From assembly GCA_963720235.1 (NCBI GenBank), contig OY970389.1, positions 1 to 64,000 on the forward strand: a DNA stretch of 64,000 nucleotides, in the 5' to 3' direction. The notes beneath the pieces were generated by a model. The model was not told the DNA's origin, did not search any database, and saw nothing but the letters and a program-made list of their open reading frames with translations. Made by a program: the position numbers and the translations under genes. The first letter of the stretch is position 1, and every line of letters starts with the position of its first letter. Below are positions 43,149 to 52,592 of this stretch, piece by piece. Source of the DNA: JACMLC01 sp963720235. Its GTDB lineage: Bacteria > Acidobacteriota > Blastocatellia > Pyrinomonadales > Pyrinomonadaceae.

Positions 43149-44309
43149 GTGGCAACATCGGAATCGCCGGGGAGCGGTGTGGCTGAAAAGCAGAAAATGA
43201 AAGTACCGCTCCTTGACCTTCACGCGCAGTATGAAACTCTGCGCGAAGAGATGCAGGCATCGGTCTTGCGCGTCCTTGAGTCGCAGCAGTTCATCCTCGG
43301 CTCTGAGGTCGAAGAGTTAGAGAAAGAGCTTGCAGAATATTCGCGCGTGCGTCACGCCATCGGCTGCGCCAACGGCTCTGATGCTTTGCTCTTAGCTTTG
43401 ATGGCTTTAGGCATCGGCGCGGGCGATGAGGTCATCACGACGCCTTATAGTTTTTTTGCCACAGCCAGTTCCATCGCGCGTCTGGGCGCGCGGCCAGTCT
43501 TCGTGGACATCAATCCACAGACCTACAATATTGACGCAGAGAAAATCGAAGCTGCCATCACAGAGCGCACGCGCGCCATCATGCCCGTGCATCTTTATGG
43601 TCAGTGTGCGTTGATGTCTGCGATTAAAGAGATTGGCGCGCGGCGCGGAGTTGCTGTGATAGAGGATGCAGCGCAAGCTATCGGTGCTGACGACGGCGAG
43701 ACTCGCGCCGGGGGAATCGGAGTCATCGGCTGTTTCAGTTTTTATCCATCAAAGAATCTCGGCGCGGCGGGCGATGCGGGGATGTTGACGACGAATGATG
43801 AAGAGCTTGCTAATAAGCTCAGACTCTTGCGCGTGCATGGCGGCGAGAGGCGTTACTATCATCGCTTGATAGGCATCAACAGTCGCCTTGATGCTTTGCA
43901 GGCAGCAATCCTGCGCGTCAAGCTGCCGCGACTTGATGAATGGTCTGATGCGCGCGCTGAGAAGGCTGCAAACTACAACCAGCTTTTCGCGGATGCAGGA
44001 CTCCTGGAACAAATCGCGCCGCCGTTTGTCGAGAGCGGCGTGAGGCACATCTATCATCAGTATGTCATACGCGCGCACGAGCGCGATGAGCTTTTCGCGC
44101 ACTTGAAAGAGCAGGGCATCGGCACGGACATCTATTATCCTGTGCCTCTGCACATGCAGGAATGCTTTGCTTATCTTGGATACGCGGAGGGCGATTTCCC
44201 GCAGGCAGAGCGCGCCGCGCGCGAAACCCTCGCGCTTCCAGTCTATCCTGAATTGAGTCAAGAGCAGCAGCAATATGTAGTGGATGTGATACGCGGCTTT
44301 TATCATTAA
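43149..44309 (+). CDS. DegT/DnrJ/EryC1/StrS sugar aminotransferase (second copy)
   Basis: 386 residues from GTG 43149 with AAGGGG about 11 bases upstream; the family-typical sequence KVPLLDLHAQY begins 17 codons later, so ATG 43197 is an alternative. EDAAQAIGADDG (about 177) and SFYPSKNLGAAGDAG (about 197-211) give the PLP site with the Schiff-base Lys. It differs from the 37972 copy in the region around the sugar site, so it probably acts on another keto-sugar. It is the last gene before a 286-base gap carrying a branched inverted repeat. Confidence 0.92.
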   Translation: MATSESPGSGVAEKQKMKVPLLDLHAQYETLREEMQASVLRVLESQQFILGSEVEELEKELAEYSRVRHAIGCANGSDALLLALMALGIGAGDEVITTPYSFFATASSIARLGARPVFVDINPQTYNIDAEKIEAAITERTRAIMPVHLYGQCALMSAIKEIGARRGVAVIEDAAQAIGADDGETRAGGIGVIGCFSFYPSKNLGAAGDAGMLTTNDEELANKLRLLRVHGGERRYYHRLIGINSRLDALQAAILRVKLPRLDEWSDARAEKAANYNQLFADAGLLEQIAPPFVESGVRHIYHQYVIRAHERDELFAHLKEQGIGTDIYYPVPLHMQECFAYLGYAEGDFPQAERAARETLALPVYPELSQEQQQYVVDVIRGFYH

Positions 44310-44335
44310 CTCAAGTTGATAGTTAAAAGATTAAT

Positions 44336-44483
44336 GGCGGCTTGCCGCAATGCGGTGCGGAACAGCTTTGCTTTTCCGGCAGGTGCAGCTTAACGATGTG
44401 CGAGGCTCAGCCTCGCACAGTATCAAGCACAGGTAGGAGTCGGAAAGTCAGAGACTTTCCGCACCGCAGGCGGCTCAAGCCGT
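44336..44483. repeat. Branched nested inverted repeat with alternative folds
   Basis: Outer arms TGCGGTGCGGAA (44350-44361) and TTCCGCACCGCA (44457-44468) are exact reverse complements. Inside are two perfect hairpins: GTGCGAGGC-TCA-GCCTCGCAC (44398-44418) and CGGAAAGTC-AGA-GACTTTCCG (44441-44461). Flanking short hairpins are GCGGC-TT-GCCGC (44337-44348) and CGGCT-CA-AGCCG (44471-44482). The TTCCG at 44457-44461 is used both by the outer stem and by the second hairpin, so the two folds exclude each other. It lies 26 bases after the aminotransferase stop. Confidence 0.9.
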
Positions 44484-44595
44484 CATCGCTCTCATAACTA
44501 GCAACTAGAGTTATCATTAATGCTTGATTTGTCGCGTTGAATAGAATAGGGTTCAACCATTCCATATTTTAGTCAGGGTAATCCAGAAAGAAGAC

Positions 44596-45960
44596 GTGTC
44601 TCAGGCAGCAGCAGCCCAACTCAAACTGATAAATGTGCGTGCGCCGATAAAGCGCGTGCTCCTGCTTGTGCCGGTCGCGCTCGCTTTGTGGGGCGCGTGG
44701 TCTGCCGCGCGCTGGTACATGGGCAACACTTTCGCGGAGTTTGCTCCGGGCGTTGAGGAAGGCGGAGTCGAGACAGCGCGGCGCGCGATAGAGCTTGCGC
44801 CGGACGACCCGCTTACTTATGTGAGCGCGGCCAATCTGGAAAAGCGAACTCTCGACCCAAGCCGGATGCAGGAGGCCGTGCGCCTCTATGAAGAGGCCGT
44901 GCGTCGCTCGCCTAATGATTATCGCATGTGGCTCGGATTGGGAAGCGGGCGCGAACAGGCCGGCGATACAGCCGGAGGCGAAAAGGCTCTGCGCAAGGCT
45001 GTCGAGCTTGCTCCGTCTTATGCCGCGCCGCGCTGGCATTTGGGGAATCTGCTCTTGCGCGCAGGCCGCACGGATGAAGCTTTCACAGAGTTGCGCAAGG
45101 CTGCCGACATCAATCCCGTACAGTTTCGCGGTCAGGTCTTTACGCTCGCATGGAATATTTACGGCGAAGATGTGCAGACGATGCAAAGAGTGCTCGGTGA
45201 CAGCGCGGCCACGCGCGCACAGCTTGCTGCTTTCCTTGCCGCGCGCGCAAAATCCGCAGAGGCCGTGCAGTTGTGGACCAGCCTGAGCGCGTCCGAAAAA
45301 AAAGAGCATCGCAAGATGGGCGAAGATTTGATGAAAGCCCTGTATGAGAAAAAGCAGTATCGCGCGGCGCGGGAACTGGCGCGCGACCTTGAGCTTGAGA
45401 GCGCGGAAAGCGTCGGGCAGATAGCCAATTCAGGTTTTGAAAACGTCATCGGCCCGCCCGGCACAAGCCTCTTCGGCTGGCAACTCTCTCCCTTACAGCA
45501 AACCGAAATCACAGTTGTTTCCAGCCAGCGACACGCAGGCAATCGCAGCCTGCGCATTATCTTTAACGGATATTCCAAAGCCAATTTTTATAATGTCTCG
45601 CAGCTTGTCGTGGTCGAGCCAAATACGCGCTATCGCTTTGAGGGCTATGTGCGCACGCAGGATTTGAAAAGCGGAGGGACGCCGCTCATCGAAGCGGCAA
45701 ACGTCGCGGACAATAAAGTGCTCGGCACATCGCAGCCTTTTCCTGTCGGCAGAAACGACTGGTATCCAGTGACTTTTGAATTTTCGACGCCGGAGAAAAC
45801 AGAGGCTATCTATCTGCGCACGAACCGCGCCTTCTGCGGCGACGTGTGTCCAATCTTCGGCACCATCTGGTATGACGACTTCAATCTCCAACGTCTCGGC
45901 CAAGGCGGCGAAGGCGGACAGGGCGGAACAGACAACCGTCCCGCGCAAACCGCTCGCTGA
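44596..45960 (+). CDS. Membrane-anchored TPR protein with C-terminal carbohydrate-binding-like domain
   Basis: 454 residues, GTG start with AGAAAGAAG upstream. N-terminal transmembrane helix (about 19-38), TPR repeats (about 45-190: DDPLTYVSAANLEKR, YRMWLGLGSGREQAG, APRWHLGNLLLRAG), and a beta-sandwich from about 275 beginning with NSGFEN, as in CBM4/9-like domains. It overlaps the O-antigen ligase gene, so the two are translationally coupled; TPR proteins often partner with Wzy-like ligases or polymerases. A scaffold role in glycan assembly is inferred. Confidence 0.85.
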   Translation: MSQAAAAQLKLINVRAPIKRVLLLVPVALALWGAWSAARWYMGNTFAEFAPGVEEGGVETARRAIELAPDDPLTYVSAANLEKRTLDPSRMQEAVRLYEEAVRRSPNDYRMWLGLGSGREQAGDTAGGEKALRKAVELAPSYAAPRWHLGNLLLRAGRTDEAFTELRKAADINPVQFRGQVFTLAWNIYGEDVQTMQRVLGDSAATRAQLAAFLAARAKSAEAVQLWTSLSASEKKEHRKMGEDLMKALYEKKQYRAARELARDLELESAESVGQIANSGFENVIGPPGTSLFGWQLSPLQQTEITVVSSQRHAGNRSLRIIFNGYSKANFYNVSQLVVVEPNTRYRFEGYVRTQDLKSGGTPLIEAANVADNKVLGTSQPFPVGRNDWYPVTFEFSTPEKTEAIYLRTNRAFCGDVCPIFGTIWYDDFNLQRLGQGGEGGQGGTDNRPAQTAR

Positions 45961-47488
45961 GATAGAGCAGACATGGGCGGGCAGCCTGATTTTTTTTACG
46001 CTCTGCCTCGCCATCATGCTCTCGACGCTCGCCTATGGCACTGTCCACTACTGGGCTCTCGCCATCTTTCAGGCCGGAGCGGTCTTGATTGTCACGGCGT
46101 GGGCTGTGGATGCTTGGCGTTCGGGATTCCTGCGCATCAGCAGCAACCCGCTGCAATGGCCGCTCGTCGGGCTGATACTTTTAGGACTCATTCAACTACT
46201 GCCGCTTGGCCCGGCGACGGATGCGGGCGGCGCGCTCACAGGCGCGGCGCAGCAAACTCTCTCGCTCGACCCGTACTCGACACGCCTCGTTCTGGTCCAA
46301 CTCGTCGCCCTGCTCATCTATTTCGCAGCCATACTCGCTTACACGGACAGCCACGCGCGCCTGCGCCTGCTTGTCCGCACGATTATTATTTTCGGCTTCG
46401 GTCTGGCCTTCTTCGCAGTCATTCAAGCTCTCATTAGCCCGACGAAAATTTACGGTCTGCTTGAGCCGCGACTGGCGACGCCGTTTGGCCCATTCGTCAA
46501 CCGTCACAACTTTGCTGGCTATATGGAGATGACGCTCGCGTTGCCGCTCGGCCTGATGTTTGTCGGAGCAATCGAGCGCGAGAAAAAGTTGCTTTACTTA
46601 ACGGCCATCGCTTTGATGGGAGTCGCGCTGTTGATGAGCGGCTCGCGCGGCGGCATGATTAGCTTCGTTGCCATGATTTTTTTCCTCGTCGTGATGACGG
46701 GATTCAGTTCAAAGATCGAAGGCATGTCATCGCAGGGACTTGAGCGCACGCGCCACATAGCCCTGCGCGTAGGCTTGGCCTTCGCGCTGCTGCTGGCAAT
46801 CGTCTTAGGCGTGATGCTCATCGGCGGCGAATCTTCCATCAGCCGTCTTCTGGATTCGGTGAACGCGAGTGACCCGACGACGGGGCGCACACAAATCTGG
46901 CGCGTGACGCTGAATGTGATTAAAGCTCATCCGGTTATCGGCGCGGGACTCGGCGCATACGGAGTGGCCTACACGCCTTTTGACTCTGGCAACGGTGTCA
47001 ATCGTCCTGAGCAGGCGCACAACGATTACCTGCAAGTCTTAGCAGATGCCGGAATCGTCGGAGCAGTTTTAGGACTCTTCTTTATCTTCGCCCTCTTTCG
47101 CGTTGGTTTTAAGAGAAAGCGTAGTCAGGATGTCTTTCGTCGCGGCGTGGCGACGGGAGCCTTGGCCGGATGCTTTGCCGTTCTGGTCCACAGCATCTTT
47201 GATTTCACTTTACACACGACCTCGAACGCGCTGCTCTTTCTGACGCTGGCCGCGCTCGCAACCATCAACGGGCGCGTCGAGCGCGTCATACGCCGTCGCA
47301 GGCGTCGCCGCGTGCTCACGGAACTTTCGCCTGCGGAGATTCGCGCGCTACAGCAGAAGGCAGGGACTTTGCCCGCGCCAGAGGATGAGTACGAAGAGGT
47401 CTATGAGTATGACGACGAGTTTGCCTCGCGCGCCAAGTTTACACAGTGGTGGCAGGATGTGAGAGGCGGCGGCGGGCGTCGTGATTAG
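45872..47488 (+). CDS. O-antigen ligase/polymerase family protein (Wzy_C) 1
   Basis: Multi-spanning membrane protein, about 538 residues from the ATG at 45872, which overlaps the TPR gene by 89 bases; no later start precedes the first helix. About 11-12 hydrophobic segments; large periplasmic loop (about 350-400) with HPVIGAGLGAYGVAY and a nearby His (QAHNDYLQVL), the Wzy_C/WaaL signature. FVNRHNFAGYMEM and LLMSGSRGG are also typical. C-terminal cytoplasmic tail is acidic. It would ligate or polymerise surface glycan on the periplasmic face. Confidence 0.9.
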   Translation: MTTSISNVSAKAAKADRAEQTTVPRKPLAEIEQTWAGSLIFFTLCLAIMLSTLAYGTVHYWALAIFQAGAVLIVTAWAVDAWRSGFLRISSNPLQWPLVGLILLGLIQLLPLGPATDAGGALTGAAQQTLSLDPYSTRLVLVQLVALLIYFAAILAYTDSHARLRLLVRTIIIFGFGLAFFAVIQALISPTKIYGLLEPRLATPFGPFVNRHNFAGYMEMTLALPLGLMFVGAIEREKKLLYLTAIALMGVALLMSGSRGGMISFVAMIFFLVVMTGFSSKIEGMSSQGLERTRHIALRVGLAFALLLAIVLGVMLIGGESSISRLLDSVNASDPTTGRTQIWRVTLNVIKAHPVIGAGLGAYGVAYTPFDSGNGVNRPEQAHNDYLQVLADAGIVGAVLGLFFIFALFRVGFKRKRSQDVFRRGVATGALAGCFAVLVHSIFDFTLHTTSNALLFLTLAALATINGRVERVIRRRRRRRVLTELSPAEIRALQQKAGTLPAPEDEYEEVYEYDDEFASRAKFTQWWQDVRGGGGRRD

Positions 47489-47930
47489 TGTTGATATGAG
47501 CTTAAAAATTCTGGAATCATTAAAGAGCAGAGGACAGGAGACGGTTCTCCAGACGCTTGGCATTAACATTGAATCCGCAGAGAAAGAGTTGGTCGTACTT
47601 TCGATGCCGGTCACGGAGCGCGTGCATCAATACACAGGGCTGCTGCATGGCGGCGTTTCCGTCGTGTTGGCGGAGACGGCTGCTTCAATCGGCGCGGCTC
47701 TCAATACGGATTTGACGCGCTATACTCCTGTCGGAGTTGAGATAAATGCCAATCACTTGCGCTCTGTCTCGAAGGGAATTGTGAAGGCTGAAGCGCGGCC
47801 CGTTTATCTTGGCAGGCAGATGTGCGTGTGGGCCATTGAGATTAAGGATGAAAGAGAGCGTCTGGTCTGCATCTCGCGCTGCACACTCGCGCTCAAGCCG
47901 GGCAGCGCGATTGAAGAAAGTAAAAGTTAA
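47481..47930 (+). CDS. PaaI-type hotdog thioesterase
   Basis: 149 residues from GTG 47481, overlapping the ligase stop; ATG 47496 is an alternative. Single hotdog domain with TGLLHGGVSVVLAETAAS (about 54-71), the active-site helix of PaaI/MenI-like thioesterases. It would hydrolyse a small acyl-CoA, such as a hydroxyphenylacetyl- or DHNA-CoA. Its stop codon (TAA at 47928-47930) lies within the first arm of a word-repeat element. The next gene is a long-chain acyl-CoA synthetase, so a shared role in acyl-CoA metabolism is plausible. Confidence 0.9.
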   Translation: MISVDMSLKILESLKSRGQETVLQTLGINIESAEKELVVLSMPVTERVHQYTGLLHGGVSVVLAETAASIGAALNTDLTRYTPVGVEINANHLRSVSKGIVKAEARPVYLGRQMCVWAIEIKDERERLVCISRCTLALKPGSAIEESKS

Positions 47931-48034
47931 CCGCAGAGACGCAGAGGCGCAAAGAGAGAAAAAGTAAAGGAATAAATTTAAAATCATTTTTCTTGTTTAT
48001 AGTTTTCTCTGCGTCTCTGCGTCTCTGCGGTAAA
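47927..48034. repeat. Word-repeat inverted repeat (CCGCAGAGACGCAGAG family) overlapping a stop
   Basis: Arm 1 TTAACCGCAGAGACGCAGAG (47928-47947) pairs with CTCTGCGTCTCTGCGGTAAA ending 48034; a third CTCTGCGT copy extends arm 2. The TAA of the thioesterase gene is the first part of arm 1. Same family as 19849-19960. Confidence 0.92.
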
Positions 48035-48039
48035 TAGCA

Positions 48040-49857
48040 ATGATGATTCATTATCCAAATGGCTCACAGCTTGCGACGCTTCCGGCCCTGTGTCTGGATG
48101 CGATTCGTCGTTACAACAAGCCTGACGCGCTCAATAAAAGACAGGGCGGCGAGTGGCTGCACATCGCTGCCGAAACTTTTATCGAGCGCGTGCGTCACAT
48201 CGCGCTCGGTCTCGCAGAGCTTGGCATACGCGCCGGAGACCGCGTCGCTATTCTCTCCGAGAATCGTCCCGAATGGTCTATCACTGATTTGGCAATCCTC
48301 TGCCTGCGCGCAGTCAATGTGCCAATCTACACGACGCAGGCCGTAGATCAGGTGCGATACATCTTGGAAGATTCAGGCGCGCGTGCTCTCTTTGTTTCAG
48401 GTCGCAAAGTTTTTAAGCATGCGTTGCCGGGCATCGAAGGCGTCGAGCCGCTTGAGAATTTAATCTTCTTTGATAAGGACGCCGCGCCGGACATCGAGCA
48501 GGCCATGACGCTCGAAGCTCTGGAAAAGCGCGGCGCAGAACTCGATACTCAGAATACAAATAGATTTCAAGAGCTATTGGACCAGGTGCGCCATGACGAT
48601 TTGGCGACGGTTATCTACACTTCGGGAACGACGGGCGAGCCGAAGGGCGTGATGCTGACGCACGAGAACTTTGTTTCCAACATCCTTTCGATTTCGAGCG
48701 TCCTGCCGATTCTGGATAAAGATGTCGCGCTCTCTGTCCTGCCGCTCTCGCATATCTTCGAGCGCACGGTCTTTTATGTCTTCTGCTGCAACGGAGTCTC
48801 TGTTTATTACTCCGCCTCTTTCGATCAGGTGGGCGAACATTTGAAGGAAGTGCAGCCGACGATTATGACCGCCGTGCCGCGTCTCTTTGAGAAGGTCTAT
48901 CACAAGATAGTCAAGAAGGGGATGAGCGCGGGCGGATGGAAGACAAGCCTTTTTTCGTGGGCGATGGACGTGGGCCGCAAATATGCCGAAGCTAAAGACA
49001 AGCGCGAGCGCGTGCCGCCTCTGCTTGAGATTCAACAGATGGTTGCCAATCGACTTGTCTTCTCGAAATGGCGCGAAGGCATCGGAGGCCGCCTGCGCTT
49101 TTTCGTCTCCGGCGGCGCGCCGCTCTCTCCGGCTCTCTCTTACGCTTTTCTCGCGGCGGGGATTCCAATCCTGCAAGGCTACGGCATGACGGAGACATGC
49201 ATCGTCTCTGCGAACCGACCGGAAGACAATCGCGTCGGCTCCGTTGGTCTGCCGTTTCCCGGCGTTGATGTGAAGCTTGCGTTGGACGGCGAGATTCTGG
49301 TGCGTGGGCCAAACGTCATGCGCGGCTACTACAATCACCCGGAAGCGACTGCCGAAGTGATAAAGGATGGTTGGTTTCACACTGGCGATGTCGGGAAGAT
49401 AGATGACGACGGGCATCTCTACATCACTGACCGGAAGAAGGATTTGTTCAAGCTCTCTAATGGCAAGTACGTCGCGCCGCAACTGGTCGAGAGCTTGATT
49501 AAGCAGAGCGAGTTTGTCAATCAAGTGGTTGTCATCGGCGCGGGTCGCAAGCAGCCCGCCGCGCTGATTGTTCCCGATTGGGAAGCCTTGTCAGGCGCGG
49601 TCGCTTTAGAAGACCCGAACGCGCCGCAATCACATAAAGAATTGAGCAGCCACACAACGGCTATCAAACTCGTCCAGCGCGATGTGGCCGCTCTGACAAA
49701 AGAGTTGCATGATTATGAGCGCGTCCGCCGCGTGTCTCTGCTTCATGAAGAGTTCACGATTGATAGCGGCGAATTGACGCCGACGCTCAAGGTCAAACGC
49801 CGCGTCGTGGATGAAAAATACAGCGCACAGATAGAAGAGCTATACGGCGAGTCTTGA
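48040..49857 (+). CDS. Long-chain acyl-CoA synthetase (AMP-forming)
   Basis: 605 residues. Activates fatty acids with ATP and CoA at the membrane surface. AMP-binding motif YTSGTTGEPKGVMLTH (about 191-206), YGMTETC (about 383), GDVGKIDDDGHLYITDRKKDLFK (about 445-467; contains the family's hinge Asp and Arg). Length and motifs match bacterial FadD-like enzymes with no additional domains. The ATG lies 5 bases after an inverted repeat and no clear SD is visible, unusual for this window. Confidence 0.94.
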   Translation: MMIHYPNGSQLATLPALCLDAIRRYNKPDALNKRQGGEWLHIAAETFIERVRHIALGLAELGIRAGDRVAILSENRPEWSITDLAILCLRAVNVPIYTTQAVDQVRYILEDSGARALFVSGRKVFKHALPGIEGVEPLENLIFFDKDAAPDIEQAMTLEALEKRGAELDTQNTNRFQELLDQVRHDDLATVIYTSGTTGEPKGVMLTHENFVSNILSISSVLPILDKDVALSVLPLSHIFERTVFYVFCCNGVSVYYSASFDQVGEHLKEVQPTIMTAVPRLFEKVYHKIVKKGMSAGGWKTSLFSWAMDVGRKYAEAKDKRERVPPLLEIQQMVANRLVFSKWREGIGGRLRFFVSGGAPLSPALSYAFLAAGIPILQGYGMTETCIVSANRPEDNRVGSVGLPFPGVDVKLALDGEILVRGPNVMRGYYNHPEATAEVIKDGWFHTGDVGKIDDDGHLYITDRKKDLFKLSNGKYVAPQLVESLIKQSEFVNQVVVIGAGRKQPAALIVPDWEALSGAVALEDPNAPQSHKELSSHTTAIKLVQRDVAALTKELHDYERVRRVSLLHEEFTIDSGELTPTLKVKRRVVDEKYSAQIEELYGES

Positions 49858-49989
49858 TGTCTGGCATTGAGACGAGCCCTGCGTCTTTCTCACTTTCGGT
49901 TTTCATCAAGGAAGTGTCCATGCGCCTGCTGATGCCGGCAGCGCGTTTTGAATCAACCTGTTCTCTTCACACAGAAAGGAAGATTTGAG

Positions 49990-50754
49990 ATGAAAGCATT
50001 TCCTCACCAGTTCTCCGAACTGTTGACTCCATACGGTCTGAAAATCTTAAACGGCAAAGATGAAAATACGCGCGCGCTTTTCCTCAATCCTAAAAACTAT
50101 TTCGTCACTCTGAACAAAGTGATAGATAAGCGTAAGGCGCAGGATTGCATGGATGCGTTGGATGAAAATCTCTATCAACATCTGACCGTCGAACAAAAGA
50201 AAATTCCGCCGGAATCAATCACCAAAATGAAAACGAATTACGGCGAGAAGCTACAGAAGACCTTGCATATCAAGACCGCGTTTTTCCAGAGACGTTCGGC
50301 GCGCGCCTATGAGTCTGCGGAAAAAATCGGGCTGCTGCAAATGATGCGCTCCGAAACTTTCACAGACTTTGCAGAGGTTATTACGGGCTTCAAGCTGGAC
50401 AGAGATTTGAGTTATCAGGCTATCTGTTACGAGCCGGGCGACTATGCAGGGCCGCATAACGACCATCATCCTGAGAACGAGAGCGTCAGAGACGGCTTTA
50501 TAGATTTTCATGTCATGTTTACAAACAAAGCTGTCGCACATCAGTATCTTGTTTATGAAGTGCGCGGCCATTTTTCAGAGATTGTTGATGTCAATGTGCA
50601 GGGCGGCGTCTCTCTTTATAAGCTTCCATTCTGGCACTATACGACGCCTCTCGCAGGCAAGCCCGGACGCGAGCACGAAGCTCGCAGATGGCTTTTGTTA
50701 GGAACTTACAGAATCTTAGAGGGGAACAAACAGCATTTCAGCAAGCGCAAATAA
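49990..50754 (+). CDS. 2-oxoglutarate/Fe(II) oxygenase-like protein
   Basis: 254 residues from the ATG at 49990 (AAGGAAG 7-8 bases upstream; an earlier in-frame ATG at 49948 has none). A jelly-roll core is suggested by YEPGDYAGPHNDHH with H156-x-D158, a distal His216 in FWHYTTPL and an Arg pair (EARRW) about 18 residues on, matching the H-x-D...H and 2OG-binding Arg pattern. Overall similarity to a specific hydroxylase is not evident. It may modify a protein or small molecule; the assignment rests on motif spacing. Confidence 0.62.
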   Translation: MKAFPHQFSELLTPYGLKILNGKDENTRALFLNPKNYFVTLNKVIDKRKAQDCMDALDENLYQHLTVEQKKIPPESITKMKTNYGEKLQKTLHIKTAFFQRRSARAYESAEKIGLLQMMRSETFTDFAEVITGFKLDRDLSYQAICYEPGDYAGPHNDHHPENESVRDGFIDFHVMFTNKAVAHQYLVYEVRGHFSEIVDVNVQGGVSLYKLPFWHYTTPLAGKPGREHEARRWLLLGTYRILEGNKQHFSKRK

Positions 50755-50793
50755 ACTCGGACTGTCGAGTACAAAAAAACAGGAGCCACCGAA

Positions 50794-52353
50794 ATGCGCA
50801 ACATCTCTCCATCAAAAACAAAACTCATACGCTACTTCAAGCCTCTGTTATTTCTTCTACTGTGCGCAATGGTCTCGCAGGCGCAGACCACTTCAGGCCG
50901 CCGCACGGAAGGGACATCGGAGCAAAGGACTGCGCGCTTTTTTGAATCCATACGCAAGTCGCCGCCACAGCAGTTGGCCTTCCTCTTGAAGATGCCGAAA
51001 GGGGCAGACCTGCACAGTCATCTCTCCGGCTCTGTGTATGCAGAGCGTTATGTCGAATGGGCCATAGAGAAGGAGTTGTGTGTCAATCAGATGACAATGC
51101 TGCTGTCAGAAGCTCCGTGCGTGGCGGGGCAAGTGCCTGCGAGTCAGGCGCAGAAGGATGGCGTGCTTTACAGGCAGATGATTAACGCTTGGTCTATGCG
51201 CTTCTGGCAATACTCAGGTCAGAACGGGCATGACCAGTTCTTTGACTCATTCGGAAAATTCAGCGCGGCGACATGGAATCAAACGGGCGCGATGCTGGCG
51301 GATGCTGCGCGGCGCGCGGCGCGTGGCCGCGTCAGCTATCTCGAATTGATGCTCACGCCGGATGGCGGCGCGTCTGGTAAAATTGGAGACAAGTTAGATT
51401 GGGTTAATGACTTTGAAAGCATGCTCGCAAAGTTGAAGACAGATGATATGGCAAAGGCCGCGCAGGCCGGAATCCAGGCCTTGCGTGATGCCGAAGCAGC
51501 GAAAAATAAGCTGATGAACTGCGGCACGCCACAGGCCGAACCCGGATGCAACGTCACCATACGCTATATCATGCAGGTGTCGCGCGGCTCTTCTCCCGGC
51601 TCAGTCTTCGCGCAGATGGTCACCGGATTCACTCTGGCGAATGACCCGAACTCAAAGGTCGTGGCCCTGAATCTGGTGCAGGCCGAAGACGGCTTGACGG
51701 CGATGAAGGATTTTCAGTTACACATGCGCATGCTCGAATTCCTGCGCCCGCGCTATCCGAAGGCGCGCCTCACGCTGCATGCAGGCGAGCTTGCGCCCGG
51801 CCTAGTCCCGCCCGAAGGCTTGACCTTTCACATACGCCAATCTGTTTTGACAGCAGGCGCACAACGCATAGGTCACGGCGTGGACATCATGCACGAAGAT
51901 GATCCGTATGAGCTATTGATGGAGATGGCGCGGCGCAATGTCATGGTCGAAGTCTGTTTGACGAGCAACGATGTCATCCTGGGCGTGAGCCGCGAGAATC
52001 ATCCGCTTGCGACATACATGCAATATGGCGTGCCTGTCGCGCTGGCGACGGATGACGAGGGCGTCTCGCGTTCTGAGATGTCGCGCGAGTTTCTCAAGGC
52101 CGCACAGGAACAAGGGCTCGGTTACGTGCAGCTCAAAATGATGGCACGCAACAGCCTGCACTACGCTTTTATAGGCGGCGACAGCCTGTGGGCCAATGCC
52201 GGAAAGTTTGTCGCGGCTCAGCCATGCGCGAAGGATTTGCAGGGGATGAAAGTTGTTTCTAATACTTGCAAACAATATTTGGACGGCAGCGAGAAGGCGC
52301 GGCTGCAATGGAAGCTGGAAGAAGATTTTAAAGCTTTTGAGAGTCGCTATTGA
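50794..52353 (+). CDS. Secreted adenosine deaminase-like protein
   Basis: 519 residues with a signal peptide (about 1-38, ending SQAQT). Metal and catalytic motifs of the ADA/ADGF family are all present: DLHSHLSGS (H-x-H, about 71), LTLHAGEL (His and catalytic Glu, about 328), RIGHGVD (about 351), LTSND (about 388) and ATDDEGVSRS (about 412). A segment before the catalytic His carries two close cysteines (about 248-255) that may form a disulfide. It would deaminate extracellular adenosine or another purine nucleoside. The ATG follows GGAGCC; downstream, 40 bases on, is an inverted repeat. Confidence 0.88.
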   Translation: MRNISPSKTKLIRYFKPLLFLLLCAMVSQAQTTSGRRTEGTSEQRTARFFESIRKSPPQQLAFLLKMPKGADLHSHLSGSVYAERYVEWAIEKELCVNQMTMLLSEAPCVAGQVPASQAQKDGVLYRQMINAWSMRFWQYSGQNGHDQFFDSFGKFSAATWNQTGAMLADAARRAARGRVSYLELMLTPDGGASGKIGDKLDWVNDFESMLAKLKTDDMAKAAQAGIQALRDAEAAKNKLMNCGTPQAEPGCNVTIRYIMQVSRGSSPGSVFAQMVTGFTLANDPNSKVVALNLVQAEDGLTAMKDFQLHMRMLEFLRPRYPKARLTLHAGELAPGLVPPEGLTFHIRQSVLTAGAQRIGHGVDIMHEDDPYELLMEMARRNVMVEVCLTSNDVILGVSRENHPLATYMQYGVPVALATDDEGVSRSEMSREFLKAAQEQGLGYVQLKMMARNSLHYAFIGGDSLWANAGKFVAAQPCAKDLQGMKVVSNTCKQYLDGSEKARLQWKLEEDFKAFESRY

Positions 52354-52393
52354 TGTTTACCCGGAGACGATTTCAAAATCCAAGGGCGAGAAA

Positions 52394-52509
52394 GATTCAA
52401 CTCTTTGCGACCTTGAGTGTTCTCTTCGCGTCTTTGCGAGAACCGTTCGTTGAGGTTTCGCGCTGGTGGCGCAAAGTAAAGAAAGACTCAAGAGCGCAAA
52501 GAGTTGAAT
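52394..52509. repeat. Long imperfect inverted repeat (TTCAACTCTTTGCG words), adenosine deaminase 3' end
   Basis: Arm 1 (52394-52445) starts GATTCAACTCTTTGCG and contains CGCGTCTTTGCGAG; arm 2 (52454-52509) ends CGCAAAGAGTTGAATAT and mirrors it with several mismatches. Related words to 40184-40260. It lies between the deaminase and the convergent zinc-finger gene. Confidence 0.85.
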
Positions 52510-52592
52510 ATTTAAATATAGAGTTTTATTGGGCGACGAGGTGAGAGTCGGCGTAGGGTTTGACGTAAGACAGTTGTTGGACCAGAAACTTA

